This document shows, piece after piece, positions 34,380-42,698 of a stretch of DNA of 64,000 bases. The position numbers were made by a program, and so were the translations under genes. Positions within the stretch are counted from its first letter, which is position 1. The number at the start of each line of letters is the position of its first letter. This stretch comes from an uncultured Prevotellaceae bacterium (lineage in GTDB: Bacteria > Bacteroidota > Bacteroidia > Bacteroidales > Bacteroidaceae): contig CACZZQ010000003.1 of assembly GCA_902785695.1 (NCBI GenBank), positions 43,250 through 107,249 on the forward strand. The letters run 5' to 3'. The notes under the pieces were generated by a model, which saw only the letters and a list, made by a program, of their open reading frames with translations, had not been told where the DNA came from and searched no databases.

Positions 34380-34928
34380 ATGATTTTTAATGAGACGGCA
34401 ATAAAGGGAGTATTCATCATAGAGCCTAAGGTGTTCTCTGATTCTCGCGGTTATTTTTTTGAATCGTGGAAGCAGGCAGAGTTTGATGCCAATATTGGTC
34501 ATGTGACATTTATCCAGGACAATGAGTCGAAGTCTTCCTACGGTGTGCTCCGAGGCCTTCATTACCAGAAAGGTGAATTATCTCAAGCCAAGTTGGTACG
34601 TGTCATCAAGGGTCGCGTAATTGATGTGGCTGTTGACATACGCCGCAGCTCTCCGTCCTTTGGACAGTATGTGATGGTGGAGCTGAGCGAGGACAACAAG
34701 CGTCAGCTCTTTATCCCTCGTGGTTTTGCCCACGGTTTTCTGGTTTTGAGCGACGAGGCCATCTTTACCTATAAGGTGGACAATGTCTATGCTCCTCAGG
34801 CCGAAGCCGGCATCCGCTGGAACGACCCTGCTTTGGGAATTGAATGGCCTGTTGCTATGGACGATGTTCTGACGAGCGAGAAGGACTTGAAGAATCCCTT
34901 GTTAAGCGAAGCTGTTTTGTTTGATTAA
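34380..34928 (+). CDS. rfbC: dTDP-4-dehydrorhamnose 3,5-epimerase
   Basis: This cupin epimerase makes dTDP-4-keto-L-rhamnose. The 182-residue protein shows the signature FFESWKQAEFD, the catalytic His in GVLRGLHYQ, the Lys/Asp region IKGRVIDVAVDIR and IPRGFAHGFLVL. I start it at 34380 because the ATG opens the conserved FNETAIKGVFIIEPKVF and lies after the promoter. rfbA, rfbB and rfbD are not in the window. ugd follows 28 nt downstream. Confidence 0.93.
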   Translation: MIFNETAIKGVFIIEPKVFSDSRGYFFESWKQAEFDANIGHVTFIQDNESKSSYGVLRGLHYQKGELSQAKLVRVIKGRVIDVAVDIRRSSPSFGQYVMVELSEDNKRQLFIPRGFAHGFLVLSDEAIFTYKVDNVYAPQAEAGIRWNDPALGIEWPVAMDDVLTSEKDLKNPLLSEAVLFD

Positions 34929-34956
34929 CTACAATTAATAATAAATATTATAAGGT

Positions 34957-36273
34957 ATGAATATTGCAATCGTAGGAACCGGATACGTAGGTCTGGTATC
35001 TGGTACTTGTTTTGCCGAGACAGGTGTCAACGTGACGTGTGTTGATGTGGATGCTCAGAAGATAGAGCGTCTGAAGAATGGTGAAATACCCATCTATGAG
35101 CCAGGCCTCGACCAGTTGGTGTTGAAGAATGTGAAGGCAGGCCGCCTGAATTTTACTACTGATTTGGCTTCCGTGCTCAATGATCAGGAGATTGTTTTTT
35201 CTGCTGTAGGCACGCCTCCCGATGAGGATGGATCTGCCGATTTGAAATACGTGCTTCAAGTAGCGAAGACCATTGGCCAGAACCTGAACCACTATGTGGT
35301 GGTTGTTACGAAGTCAACAGTGCCTGTAGGTACTGCCCAGAAAGTACGTCAGGCTATTGAGGCTGAGCTTCAGAAACGTGGTGTTGACATTCCTTTCGAC
35401 GTGGCCTCCAATCCAGAGTTCCTTAAGGAGGGTAATGCCATCAAGGACTTCATGAGCCCCGACCGCGTGGTAGTGGGTGTAGAGAGCGAAAAGGCCAAGA
35501 AGGCTTTGACTCGTCTTTACAAGCCTTTCCTGATCAACAATTTCCGCGTGATCTTCATGGATATTCCTTCTGCCGAGATGACCAAGTATGCCGCCAACTC
35601 CATGCTGGCTACCCGTATCTCGTTTATGAATGATATTGCAAACCTATGCGAACGCGTGGGAGCCGATGTCAATATGGTGCGTGCCGGCATAGGCAGTGAC
35701 ACCCGCATCGGTCGTAAGTTCCTCTATGCTGGCTGTGGCTATGGTGGTTCGTGCTTCCCCAAGGACGTGAAGGCACTCATCAAGACAGCCGACCAGAACG
35801 GTTATTCCATGGAGGTTCTCAAGGCTGTCGAGCGTGTCAATGAGCGTCAGAAATCAGTGCTCTTCGACAAGTTGCAGAAGGCTTATCAGGGTGAAGACCT
35901 CAAGGGTAAGACGATTGCCATGTGGGGACTTTCCTTCAAGCCTGAGACCGACGATATGCGCGAGTCAACGGCTTTGGTGATGATAGACAAACTGCTTGAG
36001 GCCGGGTGCAGCATCCGTGTCTATGACCCCATAGCTATGGACGAATGCCGCCGTCGTATTGGCGACAAGGTGGTTTACTGCCGTGATATGTATGATGCCG
36101 TGCTGGATGCCGATGCGCTCTTGCTGCTCACGGAGTGGAAGGAATTCCGTCTGCCTACATGGGGTGTCATCAAGAAGGCCATGCACCGTCCTCTTGTCAT
36201 TGATGGTCGTAACATATTTGATATTGAGGAACTTGAGGAGAACGAATTCGAGTATCACTGCATAGGTAAATGA
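34957..36273 (+). CDS. ugd: UDP-glucose 6-dehydrogenase
   Basis: Ugd oxidises UDP-glucose to UDP-glucuronate in two NAD-dependent steps, supplying acidic sugars for surface polysaccharide. The 438-residue protein has the Rossmann motif IAIVGTGYVGLVSG, catalytic Cys in GYGGSCFPKD (near residue 265), and the C-terminal UDP-binding domain with WGLSFKPETDDMRES. It shares an operon with rfbC and overlaps the next gene by 4 nt. Confidence 0.95.
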   Translation: MNIAIVGTGYVGLVSGTCFAETGVNVTCVDVDAQKIERLKNGEIPIYEPGLDQLVLKNVKAGRLNFTTDLASVLNDQEIVFSAVGTPPDEDGSADLKYVLQVAKTIGQNLNHYVVVVTKSTVPVGTAQKVRQAIEAELQKRGVDIPFDVASNPEFLKEGNAIKDFMSPDRVVVGVESEKAKKALTRLYKPFLINNFRVIFMDIPSAEMTKYAANSMLATRISFMNDIANLCERVGADVNMVRAGIGSDTRIGRKFLYAGCGYGGSCFPKDVKALIKTADQNGYSMEVLKAVERVNERQKSVLFDKLQKAYQGEDLKGKTIAMWGLSFKPETDDMRESTALVMIDKLLEAGCSIRVYDPIAMDECRRRIGDKVVYCRDMYDAVLDADALLLLTEWKEFRLPTWGVIKKAMHRPLVIDGRNIFDIEELEENEFEYHCIGK

Positions 36274-37058
36274 CAAGACTTCTTGTTATAGCTCTTCTTG
36301 TCTGTCTTGCCCTTGCCGGCTGTAAGTCGGGGGGCGACAGTCCTTCTGAGGTTGCCGAAGACATCGATGCCAAGGCCATGCTTCAGGGTATTTGGATTGA
36401 GAGTGCCACGGAGACCATCTCTTTTCGTGCCGAGGGCGACACCATCTATTACCCCGACAGTACCAGTCAGCCGGCTTTTTTCCGTATTGTCGGCGATACG
36501 CTGTATCTGGGTGACCAGCATTATCTGATTGTTGAGCAGGATGAGTATCATTTCTGTTTCCAGGACATGACTGGTGAAGAGGTGCGACTGGTGCGAAGCG
36601 AGGAGGCCGACGATTCGTTGGAGTTTACCAAGAAGAAACCCGAGATACTCACGCTGACCGAGGTGGTGAAGATAGATTCCGTGGTGAACTACGGTGGCCA
36701 GCGTTACCACTGGTATATCGCGTTCAACCCCACGAAATATCAGGTTGTCAGGACTGTCTATAATGACGATGGAGTAGGGGTGGACAATATCTATTACGAC
36801 AATATTGTCAACCTGAGTCTCTATCAGGGCAAACATTGTCTGTTTTCGCGTGATATCAAGAAGCAGATGTTTATTTCGGATGTGCCTCAGCAATTCCTTG
36901 AACAGGCCATCCTTGCCAATATGCAGTACGACCGCGTGGATGCTCTTGGTTTCCATTTCAACGCCACGCTATGCATCCCCGATGGTGCCAGTTGCTACCT
37001 CGTGGAGACTTGCGTGAGCTTCGACGGTCAGTTCTCGATGAAGTTGTTAGAGTATTAG
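36270..37058 (+). CDS. Lipoprotein of unknown function (DUF4738-like)
   Basis: The 262-residue product has a lipoprotein signal with lipobox LAGC (Cys 18) followed by a Ser/Glu/Asp-rich linker. The mature part is mostly beta-strand-like, with YHWYIAFNPTKYQ and LFSRDIKKQMF. It recalls the Bacteroidetes DUF4738 lipoproteins, which I cannot verify. It overlaps the ugd stop by 4 nt, suggesting coupling, and overlaps the convergent nudC gene by 4 nt at the 3' end. Confidence 0.72.
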   Translation: MTRLLVIALLVCLALAGCKSGGDSPSEVAEDIDAKAMLQGIWIESATETISFRAEGDTIYYPDSTSQPAFFRIVGDTLYLGDQHYLIVEQDEYHFCFQDMTGEEVRLVRSEEADDSLEFTKKKPEILTLTEVVKIDSVVNYGGQRYHWYIAFNPTKYQVVRTVYNDDGVGVDNIYYDNIVNLSLYQGKHCLFSRDIKKQMFISDVPQQFLEQAILANMQYDRVDALGFHFNATLCIPDGASCYLVETCVSFDGQFSMKLLEY

Positions 37059-37825
37059 TCCTCGTCCAGCCAGTGGTCTATCAGACGGCGTGCGATGGAC
37101 AGCTTTTCCGGAATAGTAGGCAGGTGGGTGCGATGAAACCATCCTGCCTTTTTCAGTTCCTCGCGCTGCACGTGGATTTCTCCGCTCTCGTAGTCAGCGG
37201 TGAAGCCCACCATCAGTCCGCTGGGATAGGGCCAGGGCTGCGAGTCGAAGTAGCGTATGTTCTTGATGGTGAGTCCCGTTTCCTCCATCACCTCTCGCTT
37301 TACGGCTTCTTCGAGCGTCTCGCCCGTTTCCACGAAACCTGCTATGAGTCCGTAGAACTCGCTGCGGAAGTTGCGGCCTCGCGCCAGTAGTATCTCGTCC
37401 TTACCCTTGCGTATCAGTACGATGACGGCGGTGGCCAGCTGTGGCCATACTTCCTTGCCGCACATCTCGCAACGCTTGCTAATGTCGGTATGGAAATGCA
37501 TATGACCGCCACAGACGCCGCAGAATTTGGTGTTGCGATCCCAATAGAGCAGCTCCGCACATTTTCCTGCTTTCAGGTAGAGCGGGTAGGGCAGTTTGTA
37601 GTAGCTCTGGCGAAGGGGACACATCTCGTAGAGGGTAGAAGTGGGCGGGGTGTCAATGCTGTAGGCCTTCACCTCGATATTGTCCAGCGGGGTGATGTTC
37701 ATGATGGTTGTCCAGGGCTTTACCTCTGTGGGCGGTTCTTCCTGAAGTGGTATGGTATAGGTACCGTCTGGCTGACGCTCCAGCATCAGCTCATCCTTGC
37801 AGAACACGAAAAAATAGCGTTTCAT
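37055..37825 (-). CDS. nudC: NAD(+) diphosphatase / decapping Nudix hydrolase
   Basis: NudC cleaves NADH and removes NAD caps from RNA. The 256-residue protein has the zinc ribbon (CGVCGG and CEMCG), the full Nudix box GFVETGETLEEAVKREVMEE, and the NudC-specific SQPWPYPSGLM. I start at 37825 (KRYFFVFCKDE), because upstream residues overlap the 5'-nucleotidase gene in another frame. It begins one base after that gene's stop, so both share a transcript. Confidence 0.92.
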   Translation of the reverse strand: MKRYFFVFCKDELMLERQPDGTYTIPLQEEPPTEVKPWTTIMNITPLDNIEVKAYSIDTPPTSTLYEMCPLRQSYYKLPYPLYLKAGKCAELLYWDRNTKFCGVCGGHMHFHTDISKRCEMCGKEVWPQLATAVIVLIRKGKDEILLARGRNFRSEFYGLIAGFVETGETLEEAVKREVMEETGLTIKNIRYFDSQPWPYPSGLMVGFTADYESGEIHVQREELKKAGWFHRTHLPTIPEKLSIARRLIDHWLDED

Positions 37826-37826
37826 C

Positions 37827-39560
37827 TTACTCTCCAAATAGTTGCTGATAGTCGTGCTGGGCGGCAGGAACAGTCCATTCCTCTGGCACGAATTTCCAGT
37901 TGCTGCCCTTTTCTGGGTGCACGTTGCCCTGACGCTCAATCTCCTGTGTCAGATAGTGGCGCAAATCCAGTGGCGATTGATATACGATGCGGCTGTTAAG
38001 CTGTTCCTTGGGGATGCCGGCACCCTTGATGAGCAGGTCGCCGCCGCCGTTGCCTCTGTAGCTGTTCATCACCACCTTGTACATCTTGTCTGGCTGGAAG
38101 GGCTCACCGTTCGACATTCTCAGGATTCTCACTTTCTGACCGTTGGGCTTGGTCACGTCCACCTCGTAATCGATGCCCGATGCCGAGTCGAAGTTGAAGG
38201 TGTAGTTCACGAATCCCGTGCGCTGCTGGTCATTCTTGGAGTTGTCGTTGAGCAGCAGCAGGTGGTCGCTGGGACTCTTCATGGTGTTCACCCATCGGTC
38301 GTAGCTTTCTTCCAGGTGGCCTTGTATCTCGCGTCCCGTCATGTTGAGCACATACAGCTTGTTCTCAAAGCGATAGAGCTTGAACATATCAGCCATTGTG
38401 ACGTCGCCAGCCTCTATCTTGCTGTCGAAGGCCAAGGGTGCGTCGAACGAGACATCAGCTCCTGAGATTCTGAGTTGCAGGCTGTGGATAAAGTCGATGA
38501 AGGCTGAGTTGCCAAAGAAGCAGTCTCGTGTGCTCACGGTGTTATCGAAATGCCCTATCTTGCGGTCTACATATTTCTTGATGCGCTCGAAATCTTGTTG
38601 GAAGTAGGCTTGCATCTGCTCGTCCACCGGCTCTTTTCTCACGCTGACAATGTCGCCTTTAATGTCCTTTTTCGTCAGTCGGCCGTTCTCGTAGGTCAGG
38701 CTCACCTGTGCGTCAGCCACGTTGCGTGCCCAGCACGAGGGGTCGAGGGTCAATACATCATGACCTTCGGTGTTCTTGATCCACTCGTTGTGTACCTGAT
38801 GATCGTGTCCGTAGAAGATGATGTCGAAACCGGGTACCTCGCGAGCCACGCGTGCCGTAGCGTCTTCCTCCATACCGTTGAGCACCAGTCCGTTCTCCTT
38901 GCCGCTATGGAAGAGTCCAATCACCAAGTCGGCCTGCTCTACCTCGCGCACCTGTTTCACCCATTTCTTGGCACTGCTCACCATTTCCTCGAACGCCAGC
39001 CCCTCCCACGTCTTTTCGTTGAGCCAGCAGGCGATGGTAGGTGTCAGCATTCCTATTACCGCAATTTTCACCCCGTCGCGCACGAAGATTTCATAGGGTT
39101 TCAGATAGGGCTTCCCCGTCTTTGTGTCAATGACGTTGGCACTCAGCACCGGACAGTTCACCTCGCTTATCCATTTGTCGTAGACGGTATGTCCTGGCTC
39201 CAGGTCGTGGTTGCCAATGCCCTCGGCATCATAGCGCATATAGTTCACCATCTTGGCAGAGATGTTCTCATCTTTGGTCATCACAAAGTTCGACCAGTAG
39301 CAGGTGGGCTGTCCCTGAAGTATGTCTCCGTTGTCAATGAGCAGCAGATTGTCGCCATATTCCTTGCGCAGTCGGTCTACGTAGGTGCTGACTCTCATCA
39401 GCGTACCGTCCAGTGGCTTGCGCTCCACGAAGTCGTAGGGGAAGAAGTAGCCATGCACGTCGCTGGTCTCTATGATGCGCAGGTTCACGGTCTTTGTCTG
39501 TGCCATAGCGTTAGTTGTCAGGCATAGCATCATCATGCCAATAGAAAGGATTCTCTTCAT
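37827..39560 (-). CDS. Secreted 5'-nucleotidase / 2',3'-cyclic phosphodiesterase family protein
   Basis: The 577-residue protein has a signal peptide (cut after NAMAQ). A two-metal phosphoesterase domain follows (ETSDVHGYF, DNGDILQGQP, GIGNHDLE, FYGHDHQVHN), then a C-terminal 5'-nucleotidase domain (about 330-540, with YRGNGGGDLLIKG). It acts in the periplasm on nucleotides. I start at 39560 because this ATG opens the signal peptide. Coupling to nudC links extracellular nucleotide salvage with NAD turnover. Confidence 0.9.
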   Translation of the reverse strand: MKRILSIGMMMLCLTTNAMAQTKTVNLRIIETSDVHGYFFPYDFVERKPLDGTLMRVSTYVDRLRKEYGDNLLLIDNGDILQGQPTCYWSNFVMTKDENISAKMVNYMRYDAEGIGNHDLEPGHTVYDKWISEVNCPVLSANVIDTKTGKPYLKPYEIFVRDGVKIAVIGMLTPTIACWLNEKTWEGLAFEEMVSSAKKWVKQVREVEQADLVIGLFHSGKENGLVLNGMEEDATARVAREVPGFDIIFYGHDHQVHNEWIKNTEGHDVLTLDPSCWARNVADAQVSLTYENGRLTKKDIKGDIVSVRKEPVDEQMQAYFQQDFERIKKYVDRKIGHFDNTVSTRDCFFGNSAFIDFIHSLQLRISGADVSFDAPLAFDSKIEAGDVTMADMFKLYRFENKLYVLNMTGREIQGHLEESYDRWVNTMKSPSDHLLLLNDNSKNDQQRTGFVNYTFNFDSASGIDYEVDVTKPNGQKVRILRMSNGEPFQPDKMYKVVMNSYRGNGGGDLLIKGAGIPKEQLNSRIVYQSPLDLRHYLTQEIERQGNVHPEKGSNWKFVPEEWTVPAAQHDYQQLFGE

Positions 39561-39572
39561 ACTGTTTTCTTT

Positions 39573-39587
39573 GAAAGTGGTCCACTT
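39573..39587. repeat. Single AAAGTGG/CCACTTT palindrome in the 5'-nucleotidase leader
   Basis: AAAGTGGTCCACTTT is a near-perfect palindrome 13 nt upstream of the start codon. It resembles the core unit of the arrays at 946 and 21643 and may be a solitary copy or a coincidental hairpin. Confidence 0.5.
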
Positions 39588-39666
39588 TGTGTCTCTAAGT
39601 ATGCTGCTTTTGCTTTGCAAATGGCCTGTTTGCGCGGCGCGGGCGGGCTACTTTCGAATCACATTG

Positions 39667-39674
39667 CAAAGGTA
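39667..39674 (-). promoter_or_regulatory. -7 promoter box of the 5'-nucleotidase-nudC operon
   Basis: Minus-strand TACCTTTG. It leaves a leader of about 100 nt containing GC-rich sequence (39635-39650) and two small hairpins. Confidence 0.65.
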
Positions 39675-39763
39675 CTAAAAAAAACAGAGGTATGCAAGAA
39701 ACTCGCTGAAATAAGCACGAAAAAAAAAAGCACGTTGTAATATATCCGCAGGTACCCAAAATC

Positions 39764-39931
39764 GTGACAGTGACATCGTGACAACGTGACATTAAGCACC
39801 TGCGAATATGCACAATTTATATTTATAATTAATATATAATATATTATATATTAATTATAACTATTCTTCTCCACATTTCCTCAAAAATATGGATACACCT
39901 TAATGTCACGATGTCACGATGTCATTGTCAC
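39764..39931. repeat. Composite palindromic element C: iterated-word arms around a perfect 38-bp palindrome
   Basis: Outer arms 39764-39795 and 39900-39931 are 32-bp inverted repeats with two mismatches, each made of the word GTGACATC repeated about four times. Inside lies an AT-only perfect palindrome, 39823-39860 (half-site TTATAATTAATATATAAT). It occupies most of the 445-bp gap between divergent genes. The architecture matches element A, but the sequence does not. Confidence 0.85.
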
Positions 39932-39965
39932 TTTTTTCGAATGTGCTCATTCTTTCGTGCTTTTA

Positions 39966-39997
39966 TTTGGTGAATAAAAAAAAAATGCGTATCTTTG
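39966..39997 (+). promoter_or_regulatory. Promoter of the DEAD-box helicase gene
   Basis: TTTG at 39966-39969, a 20-nt spacer, and TATCTTTG at 39990-39997. The ATG at 40006 is only 8 nt past the -7 box, so the leader is nearly absent. Confidence 0.7.
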
Positions 39998-40005
39998 TAG
40001 TCAAT

Positions 40006-41343
40006 ATGAAAGACGTTAAAATAGATAAGGTTTTAGGGAAGCTGGGGGTCGATTCTCTGAATGCGATGCAGCAGGAGGCAATGGAGTGTATATTGAGAGG
40101 ACGTAATGACGTAGTAGTCCTTTCTCCAACGGGTACGGGTAAGACGCTGGCGTATCTGCTGCCGCTCGTTCAGATGATTGATGCAGAGAGTGACGAAGTA
40201 CAGGCGTTGGTTGTAGTGCCAGGACGAGAATTGGCGATGCAGTCGGACGCTGTGCTTAAAAGCATGGGTACGGGTATTCGTTCGCAGGCTTGCTATGGCG
40301 GCCGTGCTGCGATGGACGAGCATCGTGTGCTCCGTCAGAACAGACCTCATGTGGTATTCGGAACGCCAGGCCGACTGAATGACCATCTGGACAAGGGCAA
40401 CATAGATTCACACCTTATTAAGTATATAGTCATCGACGAGTTCGACAAATGCCTGGAGATGGGCTTTATGAATGAGATGTCACGACTGGTGGGAAAGCTT
40501 ACGTCACTTCAGCGCCGTTTCCTCCTTTCTGCTACTGATGCCGAACAGATTCCACAGTTCGTGGAGATGCGTCGCACTGACCGACTGGATTATCTCATAG
40601 ACGAGGAGCCCCTAAATGACAGAGTGGAGGTTTATCGTGTGGATAGTCCTGAGAAAGATAAACTGGCTACACTTGCGCAATTGCTGATGACGTTGGGTGA
40701 TACGCAGAGCATCGTGTTCCTGAACTATCGTGACTCCGTAGAGCGAACGGATGAGTATCTGCGCAAACAGGGATTCGTGACCAGCGCCTTTCATGGTGGT
40801 ATGGAACAGCGTCAGCGTGAGGATGCCCTCTATAAGTTCTCCAATGGTTCGGCTACGGTACTCGTATCCACCGATTTGGCTTCTCGCGGCCTGGATATTC
40901 CCCATATCGAAAACATTATCCATTATCACTTGCCTTCGTCCGAGGATGCCCTCATTCATCGCGTAGGCCGCACCGCCCGTTGGGATCAGATGGGAAAGAC
41001 CTTCTTCGTAGTGGGGCCTGAAGAGCATATTCCTGAATATGCAGAAGGCAACATCGAGAACTATCTACTCCCCTCGCCCTTTGGAGAGGGGTTGGAGGTG
41101 AGGCTTCCTCGTATGTCCACCTTATATATCGGTAAGGGCAAGAAAGACAAGATATCGAAAGGCGATATCGTGGGCTTCCTTTGCAAGAAGGGTGGGGTGG
41201 AACCATCGGATATCGGAAGAATAGATGTCAACGACCGTTATGCCTATGTTGCCGTGAAGAGAGAAAAAGTGCAACAAGTCCTTCGGCTGACACAGGGAGA
41301 GAAAATCAAGGGGATTCGTACCGTTGTAGAACTTGTGAGGTAA
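40006..41343 (+). CDS. DEAD-box-type ATP-dependent RNA helicase with DEFD motif II
   Basis: The 445-residue protein has Q-motif region NAMQQEAM, motif I SPTGTGKT, Ia VPGRELAMQ, Ib GTPGRL, II VIDEFDK, III LSATDAE, V STDLASRGLD and VI HRVGRTAR. A DbpA-like RNA-binding C-terminal domain (about 370-445, with IGKGKKDKISKGDIVG) follows. Motif II reads DEFD rather than DEAD. Residues 355-366 (LPSPFGEGLEVR) are encoded by an inserted palindromic repeat at the join of the helicase core and C-terminal domain. I start at 40006, downstream of the promoter. Confidence 0.9.
   Translation: MKDVKIDKVLGKLGVDSLNAMQQEAMECILRGRNDVVVLSPTGTGKTLAYLLPLVQMIDAESDEVQALVVVPGRELAMQSDAVLKSMGTGIRSQACYGGRAAMDEHRVLRQNRPHVVFGTPGRLNDHLDKGNIDSHLIKYIVIDEFDKCLEMGFMNEMSRLVGKLTSLQRRFLLSATDAEQIPQFVEMRRTDRLDYLIDEEPLNDRVEVYRVDSPEKDKLATLAQLLMTLGDTQSIVFLNYRDSVERTDEYLRKQGFVTSAFHGGMEQRQREDALYKFSNGSATVLVSTDLASRGLDIPHIENIIHYHLPSSEDALIHRVGRTARWDQMGKTFFVVGPEEHIPEYAEGNIENYLLPSPFGEGLEVRLPRMSTLYIGKGKKDKISKGDIVGFLCKKGGVEPSDIGRIDVNDRYAYVAVKREKVQQVLRLTQGEKIKGIRTVVELVR
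41068..41104 (+). repeat. GC-rich palindromic repeat, copy 3, in frame inside the helicase gene
   Basis: It contains CCCCTC (41070-41075) and GAGGGG (41086-41091) and aligns along its length with the copy at 42663-42697 in the same orientation. The reading frame is kept open, encoding PSPFGEGLEVR. Confidence 0.75.
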
Positions 41344-41411
41344 TTATTTGCCACTTTCAGTTAGCAAATTGTCACGAAATATGCCCTTTTGCATTAATTT
41401 TTGCCAAAAAA

Positions 41412-41443
41412 TTTGCCCAATTCAAATAAAAAGTGTAATTTCG
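41412..41443 (+). promoter_or_regulatory. Promoter of serC
   Basis: TTTG at 41412-41415, a 20-nt spacer, and TAATTTCG at 41436-41443 (one mismatch to the -7 box). The leader is about 40 nt. Confidence 0.6.
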
Positions 41444-41486
41444 CACCCAAATTTAGAAAACCATTATAAAACCTATTAAAAAAATT

Positions 41487-42554
41487 ATGAAGAAGTACAA
41501 CTTTAATGCAGGTCCGTCAATGCTTCCCCGCGAGGTGATTGAGGCAACCGCCAAACAGTGTTTAGACTTCAATGGTTCTGGTCTCTCTCTGATGGAGATC
41601 AGCCATCGTGCTAAGGATTTCCAGCCCGTTGTTGACGAGGCTGTGGCTCTGGTAAAGGAACTCCTTGAGATTCCTGAGGGCTATTCAGTGATCTTCCTTG
41701 GTGGTGGTGCCAGTCTTGAGTTCTGTATGATTCCTTATAACTTCCTGATCAAGAAGGCTGCTTACCTGAACACTGGCGTTTGGGCAAAGAAAGCCATGAA
41801 GGAAGCAAAACTCTTTGGTGAGGTGGTAGAGGTGGCTTCTTCTGCTGATGCCAACTATACCTTCATCCCCAAGGATTGGAGCGTTCCCGCTGATGCCGAC
41901 TACCTGCACATCACAACCAACAATACTATCTACGGTACGGAAATCCGCAAGGATCTCGACGTTAACGTACCCCTGATTGCCGATATGTCATCTGACTTTA
42001 TGAGCCGTCCTGTTGACGTGGCAAAATACGATGCTATCTATGCCGGTGCTCAGAAGAACCTCTCTATGGCAGGTGTTACCATCGTTATCCTGAAGGATGA
42101 GAAGTTAGGAAAGGCTCCTCGCGAGATTCCTACGATGCTCGACTATCGTACACACGTTGACAAGGGCTCAATGTTCAACACACCTCCTGTGGTACCCATC
42201 TACTGCGCACTTGAGAACCTGCGCTGGATCAAGCGTCAGGGTGGTTTGCAGGCCATGGATAAGCTGGCTCAGCAGCGTGCAGAGATCGTTTACGGTGAAA
42301 TCGACCGCAACAAGATGTTCGTAGGTACTGCCAAGGAAGAGGATCGTTCACTGATGAACATCTGCTTCGTCATGGCTGACGAGTACAAGGAGTTGGAAAA
42401 GGACTTCCTCGACTTCGCTGTCAGCAAGGGTATGGTAGGTGTTAAGGGTCATCGCAGTGTCGGTGGCTTCCGTGCTTCTTGCTACAACGCTCAGACCATC
42501 GAAGGCTGCAACGCCCTCGTTGCCTGCATGAAGGAATTTGAGGCAAATCATTAA
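41487..42554 (+). CDS. serC: Phosphoserine aminotransferase
   Basis: SerC transfers an amino group to 3-phosphohydroxypyruvate in serine synthesis and also serves PLP synthesis. The 355-residue protein has [25 protein letters not shown], and the PLP lysine in [11 protein letters not shown] (near residue 192). serA follows after a 144-nt spacer holding two inverted palindromic repeats, so co-transcription is likely but must cross a strong hairpin. Confidence 0.95.
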   Translation: MKKYNFNAGPSMLPREVIEATAKQCLDFNGSGLSLMEISHRAKDFQPVVDEAVALVKELLEIPEGYSVIFLGGGASLEFCMIPYNFLIKKAAYLNTGVWAKKAMKEAKLFGEVVEVASSADANYTFIPKDWSVPADADYLHITTNNTIYGTEIRKDLDVNVPLIADMSSDFMSRPVDVAKYDAIYAGAQKNLSMAGVTIVILKDEKLGKAPREIPTMLDYRTHVDKGSMFNTPPVVPIYCALENLRWIKRQGGLQAMDKLAQQRAEIVYGEIDRNKMFVGTAKEEDRSLMNICFVMADEYKELEKDFLDFAVSKGMVGVKGHRSVGGFRASCYNAQTIEGCNALVACMKEFEANH

Positions 42555-42588
42555 AGCCCACCCCAAACCCCTCCCCAAGGGAGGGGCT
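42555..42588 (+). repeat. GC-rich palindromic repeat, copy 1, next to the serC stop
   Basis: CCCCTCCC (42568-42575) and GGGAGGGG (42579-42586) form a tight hairpin, with AGCCC/GGGGCT extending outward. It begins at the base after the serC stop codon and may act as a terminator or 3' stabiliser. Confidence 0.8.
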
Positions 42589-42662
42589 TTCATTAGTATG
42601 TGGGCATAACAATATAAAAATTAGAATTAATAACATAAAAAAGGAGACCCCAAAGTAACTTA

Positions 42663-42697
42663 ACTCCCCTCCCTTGGGGAGGGGCTGGGGGTAGGCT
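42663..42697 (-). repeat. GC-rich palindromic repeat, copy 2, inverted, abutting the serA start
   Basis: It is the inverse-orientation counterpart of copy 1, with CTCCCCTCCC and GGGGAGGGG around TT. It ends one base before the serA ATG and covers the ribosome-binding region. Copies 1 and 2 can also pair with each other across 74 nt. Confidence 0.8.
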
Positions 42698-42698
42698 T

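Noticed and set aside
38550-39527. Long plus-strand ORF (325 codons) opposite the 5'-nucleotidase gene
   Set aside because: It is the antisense shadow of a well-supported metallophosphoesterase gene, and no promoter or family motif supports it.
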